From: Bifidobacterium breve
Lineage (GTDB): Bacteria; Actinomycetota; Acidimicrobiia; Acidimicrobiales; Acidimicrobilacustridaceae
DNA length: 64,000 bases
Reading direction: 5' to 3'
Assembly (NCBI GenBank): GCA_945878725.1
Contig: CAMCTY010000003.1
Span: forward strand, 1-64,000
Numbering within the stretch: position 1 is the stretch's first letter; each line of letters starts with the position of its first letter. The notes beneath the pieces were generated by a model that was given only the letters and a program-made list of their open reading frames with translations, did no database searches and had not been told where the DNA came from. A program made the translations under genes and the position numbers. Below, piece after piece: positions 37,129-45,873 of this stretch.

Positions 37129-38307
37129 TTACGAAACCGGTAGCACCGCGTGAGGGGCGCAATATTGGTCGTATTCAGCGATTACCAGTTGATCGGCGTC
37201 GATCGAACAGGCCGGGCAGTTCGGATCGCGGCGCAGTTTGTAGGTCATAAACGACTGCTCAAGGCTGTCGTAGGCCAACAATCGGCCGGAGAGTGAATCG
37301 CCCAGTCCGAGGAGCAACTTGATGGCCTCGAGCGCCTGGATCGATCCGATGATTCCGGGAAGAACGCCAAGTACACCGGCCTCTGCGCAGGACGGAGCCA
37401 TTTCCGGAGGAGGCGGTTCGGGAAGGAAACAGCGATAGCAAGGCCCGTCGTGGGGCAGGAACACGGTGACCTGTCCCTCGAAGCGGAAGATTGAGCCGTG
37501 CACAACCGGCGTGCCTGTCTTGAGCGAAGCATCGTTGAGTAGATAGCGGCTCGGGAAGTTGTCAGCGCCGTCGACGACGAGGTCGTACTGCGAGAGAAGC
37601 TCCATCACGTTGCTCGCATCCAGACGCATGTCATGCGTAATGACATTGACCTCGGGGTTGAGCAGTTTGAGCGTCTTTGCCGCGGAGTCGACTTTGCGCA
37701 TGCCGACGCGCTCAATGTTGTGGATGATCTGGCGTTGAAGATTCGAATCATCAACGACGTCCATGTCGATGATGCCGATCGTGCCGACGCCGGCTGCAGC
37801 GAGGTACAGCGCGGCTGGCGAACCAAGTCCGCCGGCACCGAGAAGAAGCACCTTGGCATCAAGCAGTTTGAGTTGCCCCTCTTCGCCAACCTCGGGCAGA
37901 AGAAGATGGCGCTGGTAGCGATTGCGTTGTTCCGGGGAGAGTGTCCGAGGAGCGCTCCAGTCTCGTCCTTGGTCCTTCCATGCGTTGAAGCCTCCGTTCA
38001 TGGAGACGACGTCGGTGTAGCCGAGCTCGGCAAGCGTTTTCGCGGCGAACGCCGAGCGAACACCTCCGGCGCAGAACACGATGACAGGGGTATCGCGATC
38101 GGGAATCCGACCCTCAACCTGAGCTTCGAGATGACCCCTCGGAATGTAAACCGCGTCGGGAATGGCTCCCTGCTCGAACTCATCTGGTTCACGCACATCG
38201 AGGAACACGGTCTGCGGTTCGCTCTCGCGACGCACCGACGCCTCGGCGGGTTCGATCTCGCGGATCTGAGCTTTGGTCTGGGAAAGAAGATCGCGGAATG
38301 ACGCCAT
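37129..38307 (-). CDS. moeB: Rhodanese-MoeB/ThiF-type adenylyltransferase
   Basis: A 392-residue protein that likely adenylates the C-terminal Gly-Gly of a sulfur-carrier protein and supplies sulfur for molybdopterin, thiamine or cysteine synthesis. Residues about 15-115 are a rhodanese with active-site loop FCAGGVRS. Residues about 125-392 are the E1-like domain: LLLGAGGLGSPAALYLAAAG binds ATP, DNFPSRYLLND follows, and CYRC plus CPAC should bind zinc. Mycobacterial MoeZ has these domains in reverse order. The neighbouring genes give no clue to which carrier is used. Confidence 0.88.
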   Translation of the reverse strand: MASFRDLLSQTKAQIREIEPAEASVRRESEPQTVFLDVREPDEFEQGAIPDAVYIPRGHLEAQVEGRIPDRDTPVIVFCAGGVRSAFAAKTLAELGYTDVVSMNGGFNAWKDQGRDWSAPRTLSPEQRNRYQRHLLLPEVGEEGQLKLLDAKVLLLGAGGLGSPAALYLAAAGVGTIGIIDMDVVDDSNLQRQIIHNIERVGMRKVDSAAKTLKLLNPEVNVITHDMRLDASNVMELLSQYDLVVDGADNFPSRYLLNDASLKTGTPVVHGSIFRFEGQVTVFLPHDGPCYRCFLPEPPPPEMAPSCAEAGVLGVLPGIIGSIQALEAIKLLLGLGDSLSGRLLAYDSLEQSFMTYKLRRDPNCPACSIDADQLVIAEYDQYCAPHAVLPVS

Positions 38308-38392
38308 AGGACTAAAACCCTACCCAGTAGGTCGACAATTGCGCTATTTGGCCGACGCCGGGCTCGAAAGTCGAGCAATCGACTGTCGTTGG

Positions 38393-39175
38393 TTATCCGA
38401 GGATGATCGGCAGCACGTCCGAGGCAGAACCCCGCACCACCGCTGTCGCCTCAGCATCGAAGGGGGTCGGTTCTGCATTGATGATGACCACATCGCGACC
38501 AGCCTCAAGCGCAGTCGGGACCATCCCCGCTATGGGATACACGGTGAGACTTGTGCCGATTGCCAGAAGCAAATCAGCCTCGAGTGCGGCGCGCTCGGCA
38601 CGCACGAGATCAGCGGGTACAAGCGACTGGCCGAACATGATTGTCCCCGACTTCAGGATGCCAGCGCACAATTCACACCTGGGATCGCTATCACCAGCCC
38701 TAACGCGTGCGAGTGCCTCCTCCATCGGTCCTCGCGCCCCACAATCGACGCACTCCCATTTATGAACAGTTCCGTGGATCTCCACAAGATCCGCGGCCGG
38801 TGTCCCTGCGAGTAGATGAAGCCCGTCGATGTTCTGCGTTACGAGGGTATGCAGACGACCAGTCCGACTGAACGACGCGAGGCTGCGATGTCCGGCGTTA
38901 GGTGTCGCTTCGAACATCTCCGACTCGACGCGAATTCGCCATGCATCGAGGCGCACTTGTGGATCTTCCAGATAATGCTGAATCGTCGCTCGACGCTCGG
39001 CACCCGGGTTCTTCGTCCAGACGCCGTTCGGTCCGCGGAAGTCGGGAATACCCGAGTCGGTACTGATCCCTGCCCCGGTAAGAACCGCAACGGATCCAGC
39101 TGCGGCCACCAGTGATCGAACCCGATCAAGCGGATCAACCGTCTCCTGAATTGTTTCGTCAGAACGTTCCGGCAC
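38393..39175 (-). CDS. Sirtuin (Sir2-type NAD-dependent protein deacylase)
   Basis: A 260-residue enzyme that removes acyl groups from protein lysines using NAD. VLTGAGISTDSGIPDFRGP, TQNIDGLH and the catalytic-histidine motif EIHGTVHKWEC are present, and the zinc site uses CVDC and CELC. The NAD-binding end reads AIGTSLTVYPIAGM. The frame is open far upstream without similarity. I place the start at GTG 39173-39175, just before the helix leading to the first motif, but no ribosome site supports it. The gene diverges from the conserved gene at 39402, with 226 non-coding bases between. Confidence 0.88.
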   Translation of the reverse strand: MPERSDETIQETVDPLDRVRSLVAAAGSVAVLTGAGISTDSGIPDFRGPNGVWTKNPGAERRATIQHYLEDPQVRLDAWRIRVESEMFEATPNAGHRSLASFSRTGRLHTLVTQNIDGLHLLAGTPAADLVEIHGTVHKWECVDCGARGPMEEALARVRAGDSDPRCELCAGILKSGTIMFGQSLVPADLVRAERAALEADLLLAIGTSLTVYPIAGMVPTALEAGRDVVIINAEPTPFDAEATAVVRGSASDVLPIILG

Positions 39176-39388
39176 AACGGTCGAAACTAGCTTCTCCCCG
39201 GTTCCGCTAACGAGCGCACGAGGCCCTTCCACTTTTCTTGTTGCAGCGGGGCCGTCTGGATCAGACCGATCAAGGTGGGGCCATCCGGCCCGTTGACCGT
39301 CGAAGTTCCGAGGCGTACGAAAGGCACCGAAACAGCACGTGACCGCTGCTTCGGCGCACCGCTGTGGGCGGAAACCACAGCACTTCAC

Positions 39389-39394
39389 AAGGAG
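39389..39394 (+). promoter_or_regulatory. Shine-Dalgarno site deciding the start at 39402
   Basis: AAGGAG lies seven bases before the ATG at 39402-39404. It is one of the clearest ribosome sites in the window and excludes the longer frame beginning at 39339. Confidence 0.6.
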
Positions 39395-39401
39395 CATCCG
39401 A

Positions 39402-40157
39402 ATGACCCTCGCTTCCGACCCCGTCTTTCCAGTTGTTTCGCTCACGATCGAGGCATGGTCCGATCCCGTGATCGATGAAGTGGGCCACGATCCTCGTTCG
39501 GCATACGCCGAACGGTTCTGGTTGCCGATCCTCGGTCCATCGACCATCTGGTTCCTGCGCCGGGTCGTGGATCAACTCGACGAGGAGCCGCACGGCTATT
39601 CGCTCGACCTCGTGGAGACAGCCCGCTCACTCGGTGTGGGTATGCGCGGTGGACGCAACTCCCCCATGCTTAAAACCGTCGAGCGCAGTTGCCGGTTCGG
39701 AGCGGCACGTATGCACGGCGGATCGCTACTCGAAGTTCGGCGGCGTCTCGCCCCGCTCTCGCGATCGCAGGTCGAGCGACTCACAACGCGCTTGCAACAT
39801 GAGCACGCCGAATGGATGGAACGTCCACAACCGACTCCATCGGTCACACAGATGACCGAACGGGCCCGTTCACTTGCACTCTCAATGCTCGAACTCGGAG
39901 AGGACTCCGACGCCATCGAACGCCAACTTCATCGCTGGCGCTTTCACCCCGCCATGGCTCACGACGCGATGCGGTGGGCCGTGACCAACCGAGCAAACCG
40001 CACTGCGGAGATCGGCAAAGAAGCCGTGGTCACTCCAGCGGCGACGATGAACCGCCCCGCACGTCCTGTCATCGTTCGACCAGGGCGACCCGCTATTGGC
40101 TCGGTCGGCGTTGTCACCAACGGAACAATCGAAGCGGTCAGCGACGCGGTGGGCTGA
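39402..40157 (+). CDS. Conserved actinobacterial protein of unknown function
   Basis: A 251-residue soluble protein. Its N-terminal part, with RFWLPILGPSTIWFLRRV, resembles a family of uncharacterised actinobacterial proteins in which a short wLPxLGP motif is followed by a helical domain (LVETARSLGVGMRGGRNSP), arranged much like a winged-helix. A helical middle contains RWRFHPAMAHDAMRWA, and the C-terminal 60 residues are Pro/Arg/Val-rich and probably disordered. No catalytic motif was seen. It may bind nucleic acid, but that is a guess. Its last 20 bases overlap the end of the convergent pepA gene. Confidence 0.65.
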   Translation: MTLASDPVFPVVSLTIEAWSDPVIDEVGHDPRSAYAERFWLPILGPSTIWFLRRVVDQLDEEPHGYSLDLVETARSLGVGMRGGRNSPMLKTVERSCRFGAARMHGGSLLEVRRRLAPLSRSQVERLTTRLQHEHAEWMERPQPTPSVTQMTERARSLALSMLELGEDSDAIERQLHRWRFHPAMAHDAMRWAVTNRANRTAEIGKEAVVTPAATMNRPARPVIVRPGRPAIGSVGVVTNGTIEAVSDAVG

Positions 40158-41613
40158 ACGTCCTCGCGAGTTCGAGTAGAAGACGAACGCCGTAGCCGGT
40201 TCCGCCATTGGAGAATTCCGCGACGTCACCCTCGGCCCACCATGCCGTCCCGGCGATGTCAATGTGCGCCCACGGAATCCCCTCGGCGACAAATTCCTTC
40301 AGGAACAAACCGGCAGTGATGGTGCCGCCGCCTCTGCTCTTCGAGATGTTGCGCAGATCGGCGACATCCGAATCAATGAACGGGCGGTAGTCGGCGGGAA
40401 GAGGCAGTGGCCACATTCGCTCACCCGAGCGATCAGCCGCGCCCTGGACTGTCGCGCTCCAGTCGTCATCGTTTGAGAGCACCGCGGCGATCCGACTTCC
40501 GAGGGCGACTTCAACGGCGCCGGTGAGGGTGGCGAGGTCGACAATGGCATCCGGCTTGGCTTCCGAGGCAAGGCAAAGCGCATCGGCAAGGATCAGGCGC
40601 CCCTCGGCATCAGTGTTGAGAACCTCAACCGTTGTTCCGTTGCGCATAGTGAGAACGTCTCCGGGGCGCGTGGCGTCGCCGTCGCTCATGTTGTCGGTCA
40701 TGGGCATGTAACCGATGACTCGACACTTCGGGGCTACAGCACGCACTGCTGCGAAAAACCCGAGAACAGCGGCTGCGCCGCCCATGTCCATCTTCATGGT
40801 CATCATGCCTTCGCCGGACTTGATCGAAAGGCCACCCGAATCGAAGGTGATTCCCTTACCGACAAGAGCGAGCGTTCCGATCGGAGATGAAGGTTCGTAG
40901 GCCATCTCGACAAAGCGCGCTTCCTGAGTCGAGCCGCGGTTGACGCCAAGCAGACCGCCCAATCGTCGTTCCGTGATTTCTTTCGGGCCCAGCACGGAGA
41001 TCTTCAGCTTCTCGCGTCGAGCGATTTTCACTGCCTCGGCGGCGAGAGCCTTCGGGGTGAGCGAACCGCCGGGACGATTCACGAGATCCCGGGCGAGATT
41101 CTGCGCGGCGGCAATCTGCGCACCTTCGGCCACGGCGTCGGCGACCTTCTGTCCACCCCGCCCGACAACAACAACCCGCGAGAGCACTGGCTTCGTTGCC
41201 GCCGATCGGAATTCATCGAACCGGTAAGCACCGAGACCGGCACCTTCGGCGATCGCACGGGCCGCCTCGGCAAGCGCGTTGCCCGAAAGTTCAGGTACCG
41301 CGTCAAGAAGCGGCAGCGCTACTGACTTCACCCGACTCGAGGCACGAGTTATCCGCGCAGCGGCACGACGAAGTCCATCGGTGTTGATGCTTTTCGGGTC
41401 ACCAAGACCAATGACGATCACGCTCCGGCCATCCGACCGAGTGGCAAACGCAAGTTGGTCGGCCTTGCCGGAAAAGCCTTGCGCGGCGAGTGCTTGTGCC
41501 GACAAACCAAGTGCTTCGAGTGCCGCGGGTGTTCCCGAAGCCGTCGTGACCGGAATGGCAACAAGTTCACTCGTTTGCGGAACAGCTTTGGCGTGAACGA
41601 TCGCAGGACTCAT
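40138..41613 (-). CDS. pepA: Leucyl aminopeptidase (M17)
   Basis: A 491-residue cytoplasmic metallopeptidase that removes N-terminal residues from peptides. The C-terminal catalytic domain carries LVGKGITFDSGG, KMDMGGAAAVLG and NTDAEGRLILADAL, which hold the two-zinc ligands and catalytic arginine of the M17 family. The N-terminal domain is the variable macro-like fold. The ATG at 41611-41613 is preceded by GGAGGAAA, a strong ribosome site, which excludes the 20 upstream codons. The stop overlaps the convergent gene at 40157. Confidence 0.94.
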   Translation of the reverse strand: MSPAIVHAKAVPQTSELVAIPVTTASGTPAALEALGLSAQALAAQGFSGKADQLAFATRSDGRSVIVIGLGDPKSINTDGLRRAAARITRASSRVKSVALPLLDAVPELSGNALAEAARAIAEGAGLGAYRFDEFRSAATKPVLSRVVVVGRGGQKVADAVAEGAQIAAAQNLARDLVNRPGGSLTPKALAAEAVKIARREKLKISVLGPKEITERRLGGLLGVNRGSTQEARFVEMAYEPSSPIGTLALVGKGITFDSGGLSIKSGEGMMTMKMDMGGAAAVLGFFAAVRAVAPKCRVIGYMPMTDNMSDGDATRPGDVLTMRNGTTVEVLNTDAEGRLILADALCLASEAKPDAIVDLATLTGAVEVALGSRIAAVLSNDDDWSATVQGAADRSGERMWPLPLPADYRPFIDSDVADLRNISKSRGGGTITAGLFLKEFVAEGIPWAHIDIAGTAWWAEGDVAEFSNGGTGYGVRLLLELARTFSPPRR

Positions 41614-41627
41614 TGGTTTCCTCCGAG

Positions 41628-42164
41628 CTAGGGCTGGACCGAACGGGTCGGGAGAGATGTTCCCTCTTGCCACCGTGCAAGAGTCCAGAGGAGGTCCGAA
41701 AGCCGGTTGAGATAGGGAACGACGATGCTGCCGGGCACTGCGGCCACCATCGAGTCGCGCTCGGCGCGGCGGACAACTGTCCGTGCAATATCAAGCAGGG
41801 CACCGATGCGATTCTGACCTGGCACGACGAACTCGGTCGGCGGATCGAACCGCTCACTTACCGAGTCAATGATCGTCTCGAGATGGGTAACCATCTCGTC
41901 GGTGACCATCGTCTTTCCCGGCGTCAGCTTGCTGCGGCTCGACGGATTAGTCGCCAGTTCACCCATGAGCACCCAGAGATCGCGCTCAATGTGCAGGAGC
42001 ATGTCGGCTAGTTCGGGTTCGGCCTCTGCTCGGGCCATACCAATGAAAGCCTGAGCCTCATCGACTGCCCCGTAGGCGGTCGGTGCGGCGGAATCCTTCG
42101 CCACCCGCCCTCCGAAAAGAAGTCCGGTTGTTCCATCGTCACCATCGCGCGTATAGATCTTCAC
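41628..42164 (-). CDS. PduO-type cob(I)alamin adenosyltransferase
   Basis: A 178-residue enzyme that transfers adenosyl from ATP to cob(I)alamin, giving the cofactor of methylmalonyl-CoA mutase. KIYTRDGDDGTTGLLFGGR is the N-terminal ATP site of the PduO family, AYGAVDEAQAFIG follows, and NRLSDLLWTLAR is the C-terminal signature. The start is GTG 42162-42164. It lies 14 bases upstream of pepA and diverges from metH, the other cobalamin user, with 194 bases between. Confidence 0.92.
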   Translation of the reverse strand: MKIYTRDGDDGTTGLLFGGRVAKDSAAPTAYGAVDEAQAFIGMARAEAEPELADMLLHIERDLWVLMGELATNPSSRSKLTPGKTMVTDEMVTHLETIIDSVSERFDPPTEFVVPGQNRIGALLDIARTVVRRAERDSMVAAVPGSIVVPYLNRLSDLLWTLARWQEGTSLPTRSVQP

Positions 42165-42228
42165 GGCAGGGAGCCTAGGCCGTCGTCGATATGTGGGCCG
42201 ACCCGGAGGTTCCTTCATCCACCTGCCC

Positions 42229-42358
42229 TAGTATCGTGATTGAACCGAAGCTGTCCTGATGGGAAGGGCGAGATGGCCCCAGCTCCCGGTGATGTCGAAT
42301 CGATCTCTTTTGGCGATCTCCGACGCACCCGTGGACCTAGCAATCAGGAGAAGTAGAC
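42229..42358 (+). promoter_or_regulatory. Candidate promoter and structured leader of metH
   Basis: TAGTAT at 42229-42234 could be a -10 box, without a clear -35. The leader that would follow contains two hairpins: one at about 42261-42287 (GGGA/TCCC outside GGGC/GCCC) and one at about 42287-42331 (CGGTG/CACC, then TCG/CGA, then ATCG/CGAT around an 11-base loop). AGGAG at 42346-42350 is the metH ribosome site. The structures were found by eye. No cobalamin riboswitch B12 box was found. Confidence 0.3.
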
Positions 42359-45300
42359 GTGAGCAACTTCCTCGAAGCCGCCCGTGAACGAGTCGTCATC
42401 TTCGATGGCGGCATGGGAACCGGTATTCAAGTTCGCAATCTGGGTCCCGATGATTTCGGCGGTGCTGATCTCGAAGGATGCAACGAGATGCTCGCCGTGA
42501 CTCGACCCGATGTGATTGGCGAGCTCCATGCTGCCTATCTCGAGGTCGGATGTGAAGTCATCGAGACCGACACGTTCGGCGCCTTCGCCATTCCTCTCGG
42601 CGAATACGGCATTGCTGATCGGACCTACGAGCTGAATCTCGCCGCCGCCCGAGTCGCCAAGGAAGTTGCCTCGAGCTACTCCACTCCTGATCGCCCACGA
42701 TGGGTCGCCGGATCGATCGGGCCCGGCACAAAGTTCCCGTCGCTCGGCCAGATCCGTTACGCAGAGTTGCGGGACAACTACGAGCAACAGAGCCATGCAC
42801 TGCTCGAGGGTGGGGTCGACCTCATCATCATCGAGACCATGTTCGACCTTCTCACCGTGAAGGCGGCAATGAACGGTGCTCGTCGTGCCATGCGCAGTCT
42901 CGGACTCGACGTACCGCTCCAGGTTCAAGTCACCATGGAACTGACGGGACGCATGCTTCCGGGTACCGAGATCGCGGCGGCCCTCGCGGCAATCGATCCA
43001 CTCCGTCCCGACGTCATTGGCATCAACTGCGCGACCGGACCAGTCGAGATGGGCGAGCACCTCCGCCACCTGTCGGCCCATGCCCGCATGCCAATCTCGT
43101 GCATTCCCAATGCCGGTCTTCCGAGCGTCGTGGACGGCCACATGCACTACGACCTCTCTCCCGATCAGCTCGCCGAACACCATGCTCGTTTCATCACTGA
43201 ACTCGGGGTCAACATCGTGGGCGGATGCTGCGGCACCACCCCCGAACATCTCGCCGCCGTCGTCAACCGCTGCCGCGACCTCGAACCAGCGAAGCGAACC
43301 GTTGTCCACGAGGCGGGCGCTACGTCGATCTATTCGCTGGTTCCATTCGAGCAAGACACGTCGTTCATGATCATCGGTGAACGCACTAACGCGAACGGTT
43401 CGAAGAAGTTCCGTGATGCGATGCTGATCGAGGATCTCGATACGTGCGTTCAGATGGCAAAGGATCAGGTAAAGGAAGGCGCACACGTCCTTGACCTCTG
43501 CGTCGATTACGTCGGCCGCGATGGCGCTGCCGACATGGATGAGTTGGCGAAGCGACTCGCTACACAGTCGAGCGTTCCGATCGTGCTCGACTCGACAGAA
43601 CCTCAGGTACTCGAAGCTGGTCTCGCATGGCTTGGTGGACGAGCGATTCTCAACTCCGCCAATCTCGAGGACAGTGACAACGAGGGCAGTCGTCTTGATC
43701 GGGTCATGAAGTTGGCGAAGGAATACGGCGCCGCCGTCATCTGCCTGCTGATCGACGAAGAGGGCCAGGCCCGCGACATTGAATGGAAACTGCGGATCGC
43801 ACATCGGATCCACGATCTCGCTGTCAATCGCTACGGCCTCGAATCCAGCGATCTCATCTTCGATGCGCTCACGTTCCCACTCTCCACTGGTGACGACGAT
43901 CTTCGTGGCGACGCGATTGCAACGATCGAGGCGATCAGGCGAATCAAGTCCGAACTTCCTGGCGTCTTCACGACGCTCGGTGTATCCAACGTTTCATTCG
44001 GGCTCAAGCCTGCTGCCCGCCACGTACTCAATTCGGTTTTCCTGCACGAATGCGTGCAGGCCGGTCTTGACTCCGCCATCGTGCACGCCGCACGCATCAT
44101 GCCGCTCAACAAGATCCCGACGGAGCAGCGCGAGGTCGTGCTCGACCTCATCTATGACCGTCGTCGCCACGGATACGACCCCCTCACCACGCTGCTTGAT
44201 GTCTTCGCCGATGTGAGAGCAGCCGAAGTCGAACAGGAAGACCGAAGCGAATGGACCATCGAGCAACTCCTGAGTCAGCGCATCATCGACGGGAACCGCG
44301 AGGACCTCGAGGCCGATCTGGATGCCGCCATGGAGAGCGGCCTTGCTCCGCTCTTCATCATCAACGATGTTCTTCTTGCCGGAATGAAAACTGTCGGCGA
44401 ACTCTTCGCCTCGGGCGAGATGCAACTTCCGTTCGTCCTGCAATCGGCCGAGACGATGAAGACAGCCGTCGCTCATCTTGAGCAGTTCATGGAGAAATCC
44501 GATGACGGAGGCAAAGGCCGCATCGTCCTCGCCACCGTCAAGGGTGACGTCCACGACATCGGCAAGAACCTTGTCGACATCATCCTGACGAACAACGGTT
44601 ACGAAGTACTCAATCTCGGCATCAAGATCTCGGTTGCTGAAATGATCGAGAAAGCCGTTGAGGTCAAGGCCGATGCAATCGGCATGAGCGGTCTTCTCGT
44701 GAAGTCAACGTTGATCATGCGCGAGAACCTCGAGGAACTCAATCTCCGTGGGTTGTCCGACATCCCCGTGCTTCTTGGAGGTGCGGCGCTTACTCGCAGC
44801 TACGTCGAACGCGATCTGCGCGATGTCTACGAGGGGCGTTTGTTCTACGGCAAGGATGCCTTCGAGGGTCTCCGTGTCATGGATCGCCTCGGCGACATCA
44901 AACGCGGCGACCAGCCTGACGACGCTGATTGGGGTCGGGTCCCCAGCGAGAGCATCGTCCCGTCTCGTTCCGGAGCGAAGCCACAGGACGAGCCCTCCGA
45001 GCCGTTGCCCGCTCGCTCACCCGACGTGGACCCGGAAAATGATGTCTTCAAGCCCCCGTTCTTGGGAAGCAAAGTCATTAAGGGAATCCCCCTCGACGAC
45101 ATCGCGTCCTATATCAACGAGACCGCTCTCTTCCGCAACCAGTGGCAGTTCCGTCCGGAAAAGAATGCCGACGGAACCGTCGAGACGGATGAGGAATTCA
45201 AAAACCGCATCCGGCCGATGCTGCGCTCGCAACTTGCCGATGCCAAGTCGGCAGACATGCTCATCCCCCAGCTCGTCTACGGATACTTCGCAGTCAATGC

Positions 45301-45853
45301 TGACGGAGATGATCTTGTGGTGTGGTCCGACGAGACCCGATCGTCGGAACTGGCCCGCTTTCATTATCCGCGTCAGCACACTGCACCGTTCATGTGCATT
45401 GCCGACTTCTTCCGGCCGATCGAATCCGGTGAGATTGACTACGCCGCGTTCCACATCGTGACGATGGGCCAACGAGTCAGTGACGTTGCCGCCGAACTTT
45501 TCTCCGAGAACAAGTACCAGGAGTACCTGATGGTGCACGGCCTCGGCGTCGAAATGGCCGAAGCCCTCGCCGAGTATTGGCATCATCGGATCCGTACCGA
45601 GTGGGGATTCGTCGACCAAGACGGTCCTTCACTCGCCGGACTCTTCCGTCAGCAGTACCGCGGCGGCCGCTATTCATGGGGTTATCCGGCGTGTCCCGAT
45701 CTTGAGGACAACATGACTGTCGCAGGGCTGCTCGACTCCGGCCGACTCGGCATCGACGTTTCCGAAGACACCGGTTTCCAGTACCAACCGGAACAAACCA
45801 CGTCGGCCCTCATCTGCCACCATCCGCAGGCGAAATACTTCGTCGCTCGCTGA
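42359..45853 (+). CDS. metH: Cobalamin-dependent methionine synthase
   Basis: A full-length 1164-residue enzyme that methylates homocysteine with methyl-tetrahydrofolate. Residues 1-320 form the homocysteine domain with zinc ligands in GINCATGP and VGGCCGT. Residues about 325-600 bind folate (MIIGERTNANGSKKF and VLDLCVDYVGRDG). Residues about 625-860 are the cobalamin unit; GDVHDIGKN carries the lower-ligand His732. Residues about 900-1164 are the AdoMet-dependent reactivation domain ending in YFVAR. All four modules are intact. The start is GTG 42359-42361, with AGGAG about eight bases upstream. Confidence 0.95.
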   Translation: MSNFLEAARERVVIFDGGMGTGIQVRNLGPDDFGGADLEGCNEMLAVTRPDVIGELHAAYLEVGCEVIETDTFGAFAIPLGEYGIADRTYELNLAAARVAKEVASSYSTPDRPRWVAGSIGPGTKFPSLGQIRYAELRDNYEQQSHALLEGGVDLIIIETMFDLLTVKAAMNGARRAMRSLGLDVPLQVQVTMELTGRMLPGTEIAAALAAIDPLRPDVIGINCATGPVEMGEHLRHLSAHARMPISCIPNAGLPSVVDGHMHYDLSPDQLAEHHARFITELGVNIVGGCCGTTPEHLAAVVNRCRDLEPAKRTVVHEAGATSIYSLVPFEQDTSFMIIGERTNANGSKKFRDAMLIEDLDTCVQMAKDQVKEGAHVLDLCVDYVGRDGAADMDELAKRLATQSSVPIVLDSTEPQVLEAGLAWLGGRAILNSANLEDSDNEGSRLDRVMKLAKEYGAAVICLLIDEEGQARDIEWKLRIAHRIHDLAVNRYGLESSDLIFDALTFPLSTGDDDLRGDAIATIEAIRRIKSELPGVFTTLGVSNVSFGLKPAARHVLNSVFLHECVQAGLDSAIVHAARIMPLNKIPTEQREVVLDLIYDRRRHGYDPLTTLLDVFADVRAAEVEQEDRSEWTIEQLLSQRIIDGNREDLEADLDAAMESGLAPLFIINDVLLAGMKTVGELFASGEMQLPFVLQSAETMKTAVAHLEQFMEKSDDGGKGRIVLATVKGDVHDIGKNLVDIILTNNGYEVLNLGIKISVAEMIEKAVEVKADAIGMSGLLVKSTLIMRENLEELNLRGLSDIPVLLGGAALTRSYVERDLRDVYEGRLFYGKDAFEGLRVMDRLGDIKRGDQPDDADWGRVPSESIVPSRSGAKPQDEPSEPLPARSPDVDPENDVFKPPFLGSKVIKGIPLDDIASYINETALFRNQWQFRPEKNADGTVETDEEFKNRIRPMLRSQLADAKSADMLIPQLVYGYFAVNADGDDLVVWSDETRSSELARFHYPRQHTAPFMCIADFFRPIESGEIDYAAFHIVTMGQRVSDVAAELFSENKYQEYLMVHGLGVEMAEALAEYWHHRIRTEWGFVDQDGPSLAGLFRQQYRGGRYSWGYPACPDLEDNMTVAGLLDSGRLGIDVSEDTGFQYQPEQTTSALICHHPQAKYFVAR

Positions 45854-45873
45854 CACGACGATGATTGGTCTCG

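Noticed and set aside
42165-42358. Cobalamin riboswitch before metH or the adenosyltransferase gene
   Set aside because: No B12-box core or the conserved GCCACTG-type element was found; only generic hairpins are visible.
42344-43813. 489-codon minus-strand open frame opposite metH
   Set aside because: It shadows the homocysteine and folate domains of MetH and has no family signature.
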